Notes: generated by a model from the letters alone, not told the origin. 14,431 bases of DNA from DATKPE01 sp033854175 (GCA_033854175.1 JAWOKN010000047.1:1-14431); one strand, 5' to 3'; counted from the stretch's first letter, positions 5,950 to 14,203 are shown. Made by a program: numbers and translations.

Positions 5950-7725
5950 CTAATCGCCCGCGGTCCGGGTCCGCCCGGTTGTTCCCCTATGAATCGGCAT
6001 TGTTGAGGCCCAATACGTGGCCTCTTCGCCATTTAATCCTCTCGGCATTCTCGTAAATGAAATCGACAATGCGGATCTGTCAACTTCAGCATTTACGAGA
6101 GCGGACAACCGGTAACCGTCCGGGGAAAGAGTCATGGCAACAACCATGAGTTTTTCATCTCCCTTGTACAACTCGATATCATCCTTCGTGACCGATCCGG
6201 GATCGATCCTGTCGGAAAAGTATACTGTCACACTTTTCCCGGCGACTTTATCTCTGACGATCCGCGGTTTTTCTTTGTACGTCAGCGTTCCCTCCGGAGG
6301 ATTCATGATGCGAAACGGAGGTCCTTCGACCAGCTGGTCATTCTCATAGGCGCCGACATCGGGCGCCTTTCCATCGAACTCCTGCACCCAATCATTCTCC
6401 TGTATTTTCATGACCGTGCCGGCATCGATTCCCGGACTATTCTTCTGCAACCTTAAATTCCCGTGGCCGGGATCCTCGTACCTGATATCGGCAATGGTTC
6501 CATGCTTTTCCATCTGATGGTCCAAAAGATTGTCGGGCCAGGGTAGATTGGATATGTCGTAATCGAAATCATCGGTTGAGTCCCACCTGTCCAAATGCCA
6601 GCCGCCGTCCGTGCGAAAGACATACGCGTTGTTATAATGCCGGATAAAAGGTACAGACCCGCGCATATTCTGGAAAGCGATCCCTGATGCGTAAAAGCTG
6701 TTATTAAACAGATAAATGGGATGAGCCGGCTTCCTCATGCCTCCCTTGAGTTTCCAGACACCAGAACAGATGCGTCGTGACCAGGAATCGGTATCGGCTG
6801 TCACCACGTTACCGTAATAGTAAATCTGGCCCCCCTCGACATTATCCACCGACAGCGTGCGGTGGATATTATGCGACACGTTGTGATAGATATGCAGATT
6901 ATACGTATAATATTCCGGCTCGAAATCGTTATCCCGCATCTCGGAGACATTATTCTCATAGATCTCCACATTGGAATCAAACCCTTTCCGCCCTCTGTAC
7001 CTGACTCCGTTGAATGCATTGACGATCGTGTTTCTTCTTATGACCACTGATCCGCTCGTTCCGCTGAAATCGATCAATGATCCGTTATAATAGGCCATAC
7101 CGCCATGATGCATCGAGGTCCAGGCGGGAACGCCGTCAGTATCAGCGACGATCGTCCAAAGCTCCCTCCCTCCCTGATCCCAGAAACAATCTTCCACAAG
7201 GATATGGTGTGTCTCGGCACCCGAGGCATTGATAACACGTTTGCCTCCCCAGAACCGGCAATGCCTGAATGTGATGTACGAGGACTGATGGATCTTTACG
7301 GGAAAAGTCCAGCCGTTCCTGAATTTCATCCTTGCGATTTCCAGCCAGGATGACTGTTCGATATGGATCCAATCGTTCGAGGCCTCCGACGACGGCTCGA
7401 CGGCGCCGCCATCGATGATGGGATACCCGTCTTCCGACAGAGAATAGCCGATCAGGCAAATGGGGTTTTCCGGCCGGCCGTGTTTATCCGGGAAGCGGAT
7501 GAGCTCTCTGTACGTTCCCTGCAGGAGACAAACCGTGTCGCCCGGGCCGCAGAGGCGCAGGGCCTGATTGATGGAACCGAGCGGTGTTGATATCGTCAGT
7601 CCGGAATTTTTTGAATTTCCACCGGGAGCAACAAAGAACGTCGTTGCCGCTGCGTACGATGCAAGACTCAGCAACAAGAGAAACGGCATTGAAACACAAG
7701 AAATTTGTCTTGATCGCATCCTCAT
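5950..7725 (-). CDS. Exported right-handed parallel beta-helix protein, possible polysaccharide lyase or hydrolase
   Basis: The 591-residue product has a signal peptide (about 1-27: basic start, MPFLLLLSLASYAAA). An N-terminal cap of the DUF1565/PL9 kind follows (TTFFVAPGGNSKNSGLTIST, then SINQAL, GDTVCLLQGTYRE). After it come many short beta-helix rungs through about residue 400, such as YITFRHCRFWGGK, HHILVEDCFW, VVIRRNTIVNAFNGVRYRG, VEIYENNVS and LHIYHNVSHN. A segment SPGIDAGT...PDVGAYE at about 435-460 is the usual end of such helices, and residues 470-580 look like an Ig-like domain (VTVYFSDRIDPGSVTKDDIE). The closest enzyme folds are pectate lyase PL9 and related beta-helix lyases, but I cannot point to the catalytic lysine or calcium site. 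It starts four bases after the NagB-like gene with AAGGTGA upstream. It is probably the backbone-cutting or side-chain-cutting enzyme of the operon, but could be a binding protein. Confidence 0.75.
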   Translation of the reverse strand: MRMRSRQISCVSMPFLLLLSLASYAAATTFFVAPGGNSKNSGLTISTPLGSINQALRLCGPGDTVCLLQGTYRELIRFPDKHGRPENPICLIGYSLSEDGYPIIDGGAVEPSSEASNDWIHIEQSSWLEIARMKFRNGWTFPVKIHQSSYITFRHCRFWGGKRVINASGAETHHILVEDCFWDQGGRELWTIVADTDGVPAWTSMHHGGMAYYNGSLIDFSGTSGSVVIRRNTIVNAFNGVRYRGRKGFDSNVEIYENNVSEMRDNDFEPEYYTYNLHIYHNVSHNIHRTLSVDNVEGGQIYYYGNVVTADTDSWSRRICSGVWKLKGGMRKPAHPIYLFNNSFYASGIAFQNMRGSVPFIRHYNNAYVFRTDGGWHLDRWDSTDDFDYDISNLPWPDNLLDHQMEKHGTIADIRYEDPGHGNLRLQKNSPGIDAGTVMKIQENDWVQEFDGKAPDVGAYENDQLVEGPPFRIMNPPEGTLTYKEKPRIVRDKVAGKSVTVYFSDRIDPGSVTKDDIELYKGDEKLMVVAMTLSPDGYRLSALVNAEVDRSALSISFTRMPRGLNGEEATYWASTMPIHRGTTGRTRTAGD

Positions 7726-7729
7726 CTAT

Positions 7730-8518
7730 TCACCTTCCCCGGAACAAACTGTTTTTTTCACGTAACAACGATGCGGATTCCGTATCAAGGAATATTGTTA
7801 CCCTTTGATGGGTCTGCAGAATGGAAGCCGGGACCTCTGTGGTAACAGGACCAGTGAGGGCATGAAGCACGGCATTCGCTTTTCGTCCGGAAGGCACGAC
7901 AACGCTCAGGAGTTTTGCAGACATCAAGGCGGGAATTGTCAGAGTCAAGGCCCGGAGGGGGACCTCCGGCAACGATTGGAAACATCCGTCGTTCACCTGC
8001 TGCTGCCTGCAGATTTCGTCCAGCACAGCGACCTTGACAAGTTTCGGATCACGAAAATCTGCAACCGGCGGATCATTAAACGCGATATGGCCGTTTTCAC
8101 CAATCCCCATGCAAACAATATCCGCCGGATGTTTTTTGAGAATACTTGAATACCTTTGGCACTCATCCTCAATATTTTTCGCCTGAGCATCGAGACAATG
8201 TACCTGCCGGAACGGGACTTTTGAAAACAGATGCTCGGCCAGGTACACGCTGAACAACTGCCTGGCACCCGGCAGAAGGCTGAAATACTCATCCATATGC
8301 AGGCCGACGACCCTGCTCCAATCGATCTTTTTTGACTGAATCAGGAATTCCAGAAATTCGTCTTGTGAAGGAGCTGCTGCGAAGATCATGTTCGCTGTTC
8401 CCTTCGTCTTCAATACCTCTAGAATACACTGTTCCACATGATCCGCTGCGGCCTTTCCCATCAATATCCTGTTTGGGGCAACAAATATCTGCATATTCTT
8501 ATAATCGATGGACTCCAT
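7730..8518 (-). CDS. NagB-like sugar-phosphate isomerase/deaminase
   Basis: The 262-residue protein belongs to the glucosamine-6-phosphate deaminase/6-phosphogluconolactonase fold and has the normal NagB length. The motif HMDEYF (74-79) carries Asp76, which corresponds to E. coli NagB Asp72, and GIGENGHIAFNDPP (138-151) is the active-site loop. E. coli has Asp141, His143 and Glu148 in this loop; here the aligned residues are Asn142, His144 and Asp149. The catalytic histidine is kept, but two acidic positions are changed. I recall this motif form from a large NagB-like group whose substrate is not established. In E. coli NagB turns glucosamine-6-phosphate into fructose-6-phosphate and ammonia. 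There is no signal peptide, so it acts in the cytoplasm, unlike most operon neighbours. I chose the ATG at 8518 because TAAGGG lies nine bases upstream; the in-frame TTG at 8527 directly abuts that Shine-Dalgarno sequence. Confidence 0.82.
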   Translation of the reverse strand: MESIDYKNMQIFVAPNRILMGKAAADHVEQCILEVLKTKGTANMIFAAAPSQDEFLEFLIQSKKIDWSRVVGLHMDEYFSLLPGARQLFSVYLAEHLFSKVPFRQVHCLDAQAKNIEDECQRYSSILKKHPADIVCMGIGENGHIAFNDPPVADFRDPKLVKVAVLDEICRQQQVNDGCFQSLPEVPLRALTLTIPALMSAKLLSVVVPSGRKANAVLHALTGPVTTEVPASILQTHQRVTIFLDTESASLLREKNSLFRGR

Positions 8519-8598
8519 CGTATTCAACCCTTACCGTGCATGTTGGCACATCATTGAGTCGGCACTACTTCTGTTCCATCAAGCTCCAACGGGCGATC

Positions 8599-9789
8599 TC
8601 ATCGACCGATATTCACGGTCACCGAGTACACCTGTGGTGCGCCGGACCTGTCCGTCGAGAACAAAATATATTTCCCATCGGGGCTGAAATGCGGATGCGG
8701 GTGGCTCAGCTGACCCTCCATACTCGACTGATGCCGGAAGAGGACATCGGTCTTGGAGATTTTTTCTCCGTCGATGGTAAAGAGGGCAAGATTGTCCCCG
8801 TCGTACAGATCCGACACCCAGTGACGGTTGTCGGAAAACATCTGGTTGTGCGAGGAAGAAACGGGTGCCGGCATCATAAAGTTCTTTCGGCCGTCGGGGG
8901 TGATGACGCCGATATATTGTTTTCCTTTGTTCGGCCCAAAATGGTACCGGGCGGAATATCCGATATGCTTTCCGTCCGGAAACCAGAATTCATGAGTCCG
9001 GTGCAATCCGAATTCCTGTATCCCGACAGGGCCGCCGTCTGTTCCCTCGATATTGTTCCACCAGATCCTCTCCGGCGTGTTGCCGACAATCCCGGGAGCA
9101 TTTTCGACATAGACATGCTGCCAGCAGTAGGAAATTTTCCCCGGGTCGTCGGGGCTTGCCTGCACGTGGCCGATCTTGAATCCGAAGTCGGGCGAAATCT
9201 GCTTTATTTCTTTCGATTGGAGATCCAGCCTGAACAGTGCATATGGTCCGGTGCTATGATCCGGGGAAAAGCCGGGATTCTTGTTCTCACCGTAGACGCA
9301 GTATTGTCCATCGCAGGTAATGGAAAAGGATTCAGGCCGTCCCCTTTCAAACGTAAAAATTGTCCGGGTCTCGAGCGAGGAGGTATTCAAGGCCTTAAGC
9401 CTGCCCCCCGAAATATACCACAGCGTATGAAACCGGGGCCAATGCCAGGCGCTCTGCCAGAGGCTGTCTTCGTCGGTCATCTGGACCGATGTGCCATCGG
9501 TCATATTCATCCGGTACAGGTTCGTTCTGCCGGACCGATCGGAATAGAAGATGAAATGGTCGGTATCGATAAATGATTCTACGTTAAAATAGAGATGGTT
9601 GTTATTTCCCGTCCGCGTCCATTGAATAACCTCGTACCCATACTCCGGATTCCCGATTTTCTGGCTTTCGGAAGGATAAAGTTTACCCACATAACCCTGC
9701 TGAGCGTACACCGCTGTCGCCTGTATGGATGCGAACAAGGAAAATACCAGAAGGATATTCGATCGAACGAACCGAGAGGAGGTGTTCAT
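8599..9789 (-). CDS. ogl: Oligogalacturonate lyase, PL22 family, with signal peptide
   Basis: The 396-residue protein is a seven-bladed beta-propeller of the PL22 type. Oligogalacturonate lyase cleaves unsaturated or saturated digalacturonate by beta-elimination, releasing 4-deoxy-5-keto uronate. The metal-site pattern known from the Yersinia enzyme (His287, Gln350, His353, His355) is matched by His314 (SSSHNQ), Gln360, His363 and His365 (GQLSHPHPHFSPDGK). Other family features are FGFKIGHVQASPDDP (202-216), RIWWNNIEGTDGG and THEFWFPDGKHIGYSA. Propeller repeats such as HFIFYSDRSGRTNLYRMN and YILFSTDRSGAPQVYSV are visible at both ends. Unlike the cytoplasmic enterobacterial enzymes, it starts with a likely signal peptide (about 1-30, hydrophobic NILLVFSLFASIQATAVYAQ). 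The start lies 10 bases after the GH105 stop. AAGTGAG, which overlaps that stop, is a plausible Shine-Dalgarno sequence, so the two genes are translationally linked. Confidence 0.9.
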   Translation of the reverse strand: MNTSSRFVRSNILLVFSLFASIQATAVYAQQGYVGKLYPSESQKIGNPEYGYEVIQWTRTGNNNHLYFNVESFIDTDHFIFYSDRSGRTNLYRMNMTDGTSVQMTDEDSLWQSAWHWPRFHTLWYISGGRLKALNTSSLETRTIFTFERGRPESFSITCDGQYCVYGENKNPGFSPDHSTGPYALFRLDLQSKEIKQISPDFGFKIGHVQASPDDPGKISYCWQHVYVENAPGIVGNTPERIWWNNIEGTDGGPVGIQEFGLHRTHEFWFPDGKHIGYSARYHFGPNKGKQYIGVITPDGRKNFMMPAPVSSSHNQMFSDNRHWVSDLYDGDNLALFTIDGEKISKTDVLFRHQSSMEGQLSHPHPHFSPDGKYILFSTDRSGAPQVYSVTVNIGR

Positions 9790-9799
9790 ATCATCATAC

Positions 9800-11557
9800 T
9801 CACTTTATCAATTTTTGATACCGCATCATCTCCGTGCAGGCCGTTATGACAGCACCGAGGCCGCGCGGATCATTGTCAAACCGTTCCCGTTTGAAATAAA
9901 AGTCATCATCGCTGCCGATTCCCGTCCCCCGGCAGATATCTTTCACGATGCCATCCCTCGTTATCCGGCTTTCAAGCCCCGACCATGCTTTCAAAATTGA
10001 TCCGGCAAAACTCTCCCCGAGGATCCCAAGCTCCACGCCCCGGATCATCCCGATAAGGAACATCGCAGTGCACGATGTTTCTTCAAACGAATCATTCCGG
10101 TCCAGGACCTGATGCCAGAGTCCGGAGGGCGCCTGATACTGCGAGAGAGCCGCGAGGTGATGCCGGAAAATATTTTCAATCAGTGCGCGTTGCGGATGGG
10201 ATGCCGGGAGAAATTTGAGAAGTTCCGACGTTCCCCAGACAACCCATCCGTTCGCCCTGCCCCACACGGCGGGCGACTGTCGCCCTTCAAGACCGAGCCA
10301 GGCATGCCGGTAAAGTCCCGTAGCCGTGTCTTCTAAATACGAATGGAAATTCATAACCTGCCGTGCCGCGTCGTCGAAATAGGTGCGATCTCCGATAAGT
10401 TTTCCCATCCGCGCCAGGAGTGGAACGCTCATAAAAAGATCATCCGCCCAGACCGTTCCGGTTGAAGGTTCATACCTGCAAAACGTGCTGTCGGAACGGC
10501 GAAGTTGTCCCTGTGAGACGTATTTCACCATATCGAAAACAAGCGGCTCATATTCCCTGTCATGCGATTTAAGGAGCATCTCGATGAACGGGAGCGTCGG
10601 GGCTCCGGCATCGTCGAGCATGCTGCAGCGGAATATTCGATGATCCGCGCCGCGGAATGCATGGAACTGTTGATATTGCTTCCTGAATAGCTCAAGATTC
10701 TCGAGCGTAAAGGAACAATAGTGCCTGACAAATGAAAAAGGAACAGAGTCATCCGCAGCGTCGGCATATTGCAGCAACGAGAGCATCAGTATGCCCGTCG
10801 GATACTGCCATTCGGCATAGGATTCCCTGCGATAGACGGCATCGGGCAGAATCCGGAAATCCTTCAGCTGGCGGGGTTCCGGAATCCGCCATTGGAACTC
10901 CCTCCCGTCATATGAATACACCTCCCGATATTCATGTTCAGGCGGAAGAGCCGTCGCGAATGAAGTATCCCCTTCAAACGGACCTATGAACTTCCACACA
11001 TCTTCCGGTTGTTTTGCACCCTCGCCGGCAGCACGAAACCGGCAGACAGGTTTCGTTTCAGGTTTTGTCAGCTCGCGCAGGAGGCAGATATTTTGGGGGG
11101 CCTTGAGATTCGCCTTGATGATGATCGTGTTGACCCCGATTCGCACGTGCAGGCTCAGCGTATCATTGAACCGGAACGATTCGTAACCGATTTCTTTGAA
11201 ACAGAGCGTCTGTACGTCCTTACCGTTATAAACGAGGCTTCCGTTCAGCGTAACAACAAGCGGACAATCATGGCTCAGACCGAATCGGACGGTCGTATCG
11301 GCACCGGAGAAAATTATGCCGGTCGCAATGGCAGATCCGGTACGATCCAAGCCAAACATCCTGCCGAAATCGATGACCTGGATATTCAGCACGGGTACCT
11401 GAGCGACCGATTGCAGTTCAAACGACGTCTCACGAATAACGCGATCGACGACCGGGCGGACCGTTTCCCGGGGAGATCGTTGAGCCTGGGCCTGACCGAT
11501 GACTGTCTGACCGACCAGAAAATAAAGCACCAGGGGTATCAAAACCGTACTTTTCAT
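9800..11557 (-). CDS. GH105 unsaturated uronyl (rhamnogalacturonyl) hydrolase with N-terminal beta-sandwich
   Basis: The 585-residue product starts with a signal peptide (about 1-25, MKSTVLIPLVLYFLVGQTV). Residues about 45-165 look like a jelly-roll domain (VTLNGSLVYNGKD, then LHVRIGVNTIIIKANL), as found at the front of large carbohydrate-active enzymes. From about 240 to 585 comes the (alpha/alpha)6 barrel of GH105. VWADDLFMSVPLLARMGKL (369-387) contains Asp372, which aligns with the catalytic Asp143 of B. subtilis YteR. HAWLG (418-422), WGRANGWVVWG (432-442) and GLWHQVLD (479-486) are further family motifs, and the barrel ends DPRGLGAV. GH105 enzymes remove the unsaturated uronic acid left by polysaccharide lyases. 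The ATG overlaps the preceding stop codon as ATGA (11557-11554), which is direct evidence of translational coupling. At about 380 residues most GH105 proteins are single-domain, so this is an extended, exported form. Confidence 0.88.
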   Translation of the reverse strand: MKSTVLIPLVLYFLVGQTVIGQAQAQRSPRETVRPVVDRVIRETSFELQSVAQVPVLNIQVIDFGRMFGLDRTGSAIATGIIFSGADTTVRFGLSHDCPLVVTLNGSLVYNGKDVQTLCFKEIGYESFRFNDTLSLHVRIGVNTIIIKANLKAPQNICLLRELTKPETKPVCRFRAAGEGAKQPEDVWKFIGPFEGDTSFATALPPEHEYREVYSYDGREFQWRIPEPRQLKDFRILPDAVYRRESYAEWQYPTGILMLSLLQYADAADDSVPFSFVRHYCSFTLENLELFRKQYQQFHAFRGADHRIFRCSMLDDAGAPTLPFIEMLLKSHDREYEPLVFDMVKYVSQGQLRRSDSTFCRYEPSTGTVWADDLFMSVPLLARMGKLIGDRTYFDDAARQVMNFHSYLEDTATGLYRHAWLGLEGRQSPAVWGRANGWVVWGTSELLKFLPASHPQRALIENIFRHHLAALSQYQAPSGLWHQVLDRNDSFEETSCTAMFLIGMIRGVELGILGESFAGSILKAWSGLESRITRDGIVKDICRGTGIGSDDDFYFKRERFDNDPRGLGAVITACTEMMRYQKLIK

Positions 11558-12798
11558 TGGTTTGCCCCGAACCGGTCGTTATAATATGCTGCAAGAAACC
11601 GCATGGCAAACGACGTCCCAAGATCCCGCTGGGTCAGGTAGAAATGTCCGTCTTTCGCCCGTGTCCGGATATTGAGTGTTGCCCCCCGGAGGTTTTTGTC
11701 GGGATGGTCGGCGGCAAAACGATTGCCGACGATCCAACGCGCCGATCGCTCGATATTCCCGGCAAACTCGTTTCCCGCTCTGAGCTGCTGAAGCCGGATC
11801 CAGAGGATGCCGAGCATGGCAACCGTCGATCCGGTTACGGAATTCTGATTGGAGCTGCCGTCGAGAAAGTTTTCGTAGTAGAATGTGCCGTCCTTTTTCT
11901 GGTACTTCGTGTAAAACGTCAGCGTTTTCCTTGCTGCATCAAGATAGGCCTTATTGCCCGTGAGCGTATATCCCTCAATCAGCGACTCAGCGTACCAGAG
12001 ATTAAACCGGGGATGGAAGCTTTGCTTCGATTTATCGTTTGGCATAAAATCCATCCACAGGCCCTCCGGTCCTTGTTTGGCAACGAGACTTTCACACAGG
12101 TTGATAAAGACATCTTTGTACTTCGTGTTGCCGGTATATTCAAACATATCCTTGTACAGCGAACCTTCATTGTTCGGCCGTGCGGCTGCATTGAGGCCCT
12201 TATGCCACTTATCCGTACGGACCGGGTTCTCCGTTTTTACGACTTCTCCCGTAACCGGATCCGCCATGTCGTAGAGCATGCCGGCCTCCGGGATATAGAA
12301 ATGCTCCAGCATCCAATCGCCGGCCCTGGTCGGAACGTCGGCATATTTTTTCTCCTTTGTCAGGCGGTAGAGATTAAACAGCCCGGGTGTACCGTCGGTG
12401 ACCGTAGCGCAGACGATATAATTGATTCCATCACCGTGGATCGCCCTGACCATTCCGTTGAGTTTCGGGTTGTCCTTGATTTCCAAACCCGTCCACCAAT
12501 CGCCGGCCTTTCTGGCTGCAGCAAGGTACCGTTCATCTTTCGTAACCTTGTACACTTCCACAAGTCCGTTGATAATCTGGCCGGTGTGCCAGGCAGGTTC
12601 ATAATCGAACCATTTCCCGTCCAGAAGACTGTAATCGCAGCGTGATTTCCCATTTTCATCAAGAAGCACCTGCGAGGCATAGTCGGCTGCAGCCCGCATC
12701 GCCCCAAGTATTTCGGTTTTTGTGGGATTCTCATCCTGCGCAAATGCACCCAAAGCTGAACAGAGAATCATCAGAGGCAGAATCAATACGACACGCAT
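11554..12798 (-). CDS. Exported alpha/alpha-barrel (six-hairpin-like) protein of unknown activity
   Basis: I do not recognise a named family. The 414-residue product has a signal peptide (1-20, MRVVLILPLMILCSALGAFA). The rest is almost all helical pairs with repeated motifs: PAWHTGQIINGLVEVYKVTK (69-88) and ERYLAAARKAGDWW, KKYADVPTRAGDWML, TKYKDVFINLCESLVAKQGP, then KAYLDAARKTLTFYTKYQKK. Each pairs a [KEN].Y...A helix with an aromatic-rich loop, as in six-hairpin glycosidases, uronyl hydrolases, epimerases and several lyase families. Possible active-site residues are Asp66, Glu67, His71, His121, Asp123, Glu211 and His262, but this is guesswork. The ATG at 12798 is chosen because AAAGGA sits eight bases upstream, inside the last codons of the maturase, and because it gives a clean signal peptide. 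The stop codon overlaps the GH105 start. Its place between maturase and GH105 suggests a role on the same polysaccharide. Confidence 0.75.
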   Translation of the reverse strand: MRVVLILPLMILCSALGAFAQDENPTKTEILGAMRAAADYASQVLLDENGKSRCDYSLLDGKWFDYEPAWHTGQIINGLVEVYKVTKDERYLAAARKAGDWWTGLEIKDNPKLNGMVRAIHGDGINYIVCATVTDGTPGLFNLYRLTKEKKYADVPTRAGDWMLEHFYIPEAGMLYDMADPVTGEVVKTENPVRTDKWHKGLNAAARPNNEGSLYKDMFEYTGNTKYKDVFINLCESLVAKQGPEGLWMDFMPNDKSKQSFHPRFNLWYAESLIEGYTLTGNKAYLDAARKTLTFYTKYQKKDGTFYYENFLDGSSNQNSVTGSTVAMLGILWIRLQQLRAGNEFAGNIERSARWIVGNRFAADHPDKNLRGATLNIRTRAKDGHFYLTQRDLGTSFAMRFLAAYYNDRFGANQ

Positions 12799-12803
12799 GA
12801 CAG

Positions 12804-14129
12804 TTATCCTTTCATGATATAGTACGCACCATGACAAAGCTTAAATTTCTTTCCGCTTCCGCAGTAGCACGGATCGTTCCGCCGGAACGAAACAGTATCC
12901 ATCCTGTTCATCCACCGCATAACATTGGCCGGCGGTCTTCTGTTTTTCAGTTCTTCCGCCATGAGCCGCATGGAATAATCGATGTGGTGAAAAAATTTTT
13001 TGTACCCCGGGCAGAGATAATTCAAACCTTCTTCGCCGTCCGGAGTCTTCGCGAACCGGTGCTTCGGGCATTCGCCGTTACAGGCGAATTTGACCGGACA
13101 GGCGGTGCAATATGCGGGAAGGGCATCCCGCTTATCGTTTCCAAATTTCCTCTGCCGTTCAGATGAAGCCATTGCCCGGGGCGATTGATCGACGATATTC
13201 CCGAGCCTGTACTCAGGATAGACGAAATGATCGCAGGAATAGAGATCGCCGTTATGCTCCAGGACGAGCGCATCCCCGCAGGTATCCCTGAAGACGCACA
13301 GGCCCGGCTGCATTCCCAGCCAGCTCTCCAGACTAACGTCGAACAGCTGCACGAAAATGGTTCCGATATCGTGGCGGACCCATTCATCAAAAATTGAGCA
13401 GAGAAACGTTCCGTACTGGAGCGGTTCCACCGACCACTCTGTCACGCTCGCCCCGGAGCTGAAATGCGGGTGTATCAGGTGAAGTCCGTCAGGCGTCGGT
13501 GCGGCCGAAGATCGTTCCACGATGGGGATGAACTGCATGAACCGGCTGCCGATATTTTTAAGAAATCTGTAGACATCCAGCGGATACAATGAATTCTGGC
13601 GATGGACCGCGGTCAGCGTATTGAATTCCACGCCGTGCTTCTTCAAAAGCTCGACACCGCGCATGACCTCGTTGAAGCTACCCCTGCCCGCCCTGTTCCG
13701 CCTGTAGCGGTCATGGATATCCTTCGGACCGTCGATGGAAATTCCGACCAGAAACTTATTCTTCGCCAGAAAAACGCACCACGCATCATCCAGAAGGACA
13801 CCGTTTGTCTGGATGACGTTCTCGACAGTTTTCGATCCCGCATATTTCTTTTGAAGCTCCAACGCATGCGCAAAGAAATCAATCCCCGCAAGGGTCGGTT
13901 CGCCTCCCTGCCAGGCGAAACAGACCGCGGGAGCATTCCGGGCTTCGATTTGCTGTCGGATGAACGATTCAAGAATATCGGCAGGCATGGTCCATAGAGT
14001 TTCCTTCGGGTAGAGATTTTCCTTCTCGAGATAAAAACAGTACCCGCACTCGAGGTTGCAGATCGGCCCCGTGACCTTTGCCATGACGCTGAAAGGATGA
14101 AGATCCTGATATGATTCTGCGTCCGTCAT
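12804..14129 (-). CDS. Anaerobic sulfatase-maturating enzyme (radical SAM, SPASM) with C-terminal SEC-C motif
   Basis: The 441-residue protein carries the radical SAM cluster motif CNLECGYC (Cys24, Cys28, Cys31). WQGGEPTL at 73-80 binds the SAM amino group. SPASM cysteines are at 278, 284, 299, 341, 344, 350, 354 and 373. Their spacing closely matches the eight ligands of the two extra 4Fe-4S clusters of the Clostridium perfringens enzyme. Asp300, directly after Cys299 in LYSCDHFVYPEYRLGN, aligns with the proposed catalytic base Asp277. Such enzymes oxidise a Cys or Ser of newly made sulfatases to formylglycine in the cytoplasm before export. The extra C-terminus (418-433, NDPCYCGSGKKFKLCH) is a complete SEC-C zinc motif like that of SecA. 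The gene starts 74 bases after the sulfatase stop and ends five bases before the next start. The ATG at 14129 has no good Shine-Dalgarno sequence. Confidence 0.92.
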   Translation of the reverse strand: MTDAESYQDLHPFSVMAKVTGPICNLECGYCFYLEKENLYPKETLWTMPADILESFIRQQIEARNAPAVCFAWQGGEPTLAGIDFFAHALELQKKYAGSKTVENVIQTNGVLLDDAWCVFLAKNKFLVGISIDGPKDIHDRYRRNRAGRGSFNEVMRGVELLKKHGVEFNTLTAVHRQNSLYPLDVYRFLKNIGSRFMQFIPIVERSSAAPTPDGLHLIHPHFSSGASVTEWSVEPLQYGTFLCSIFDEWVRHDIGTIFVQLFDVSLESWLGMQPGLCVFRDTCGDALVLEHNGDLYSCDHFVYPEYRLGNIVDQSPRAMASSERQRKFGNDKRDALPAYCTACPVKFACNGECPKHRFAKTPDGEEGLNYLCPGYKKFFHHIDYSMRLMAEELKNRRPPANVMRWMNRMDTVSFRRNDPCYCGSGKKFKLCHGAYYIMKG

Positions 14130-14203
14130 TGAGGATATTTTACCATGATAACATCATTCTCTCTCTATACCAGCAGCATCGATGACAACCCGACGCCCCC
14201 GGA

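Noticed and set aside
8332..9576. Long plus-strand open frame (414 codons)
   Set aside because: It lies antisense to the well-supported PL22 gene and shows no domain or sensible composition; it is a shadow of that gene.
11557..12645. Long plus-strand open frame (362 codons)
   Set aside because: It lies antisense to the alpha/alpha-barrel gene, which has a signal peptide, a Shine-Dalgarno sequence and operon linkage. The translation looks random.
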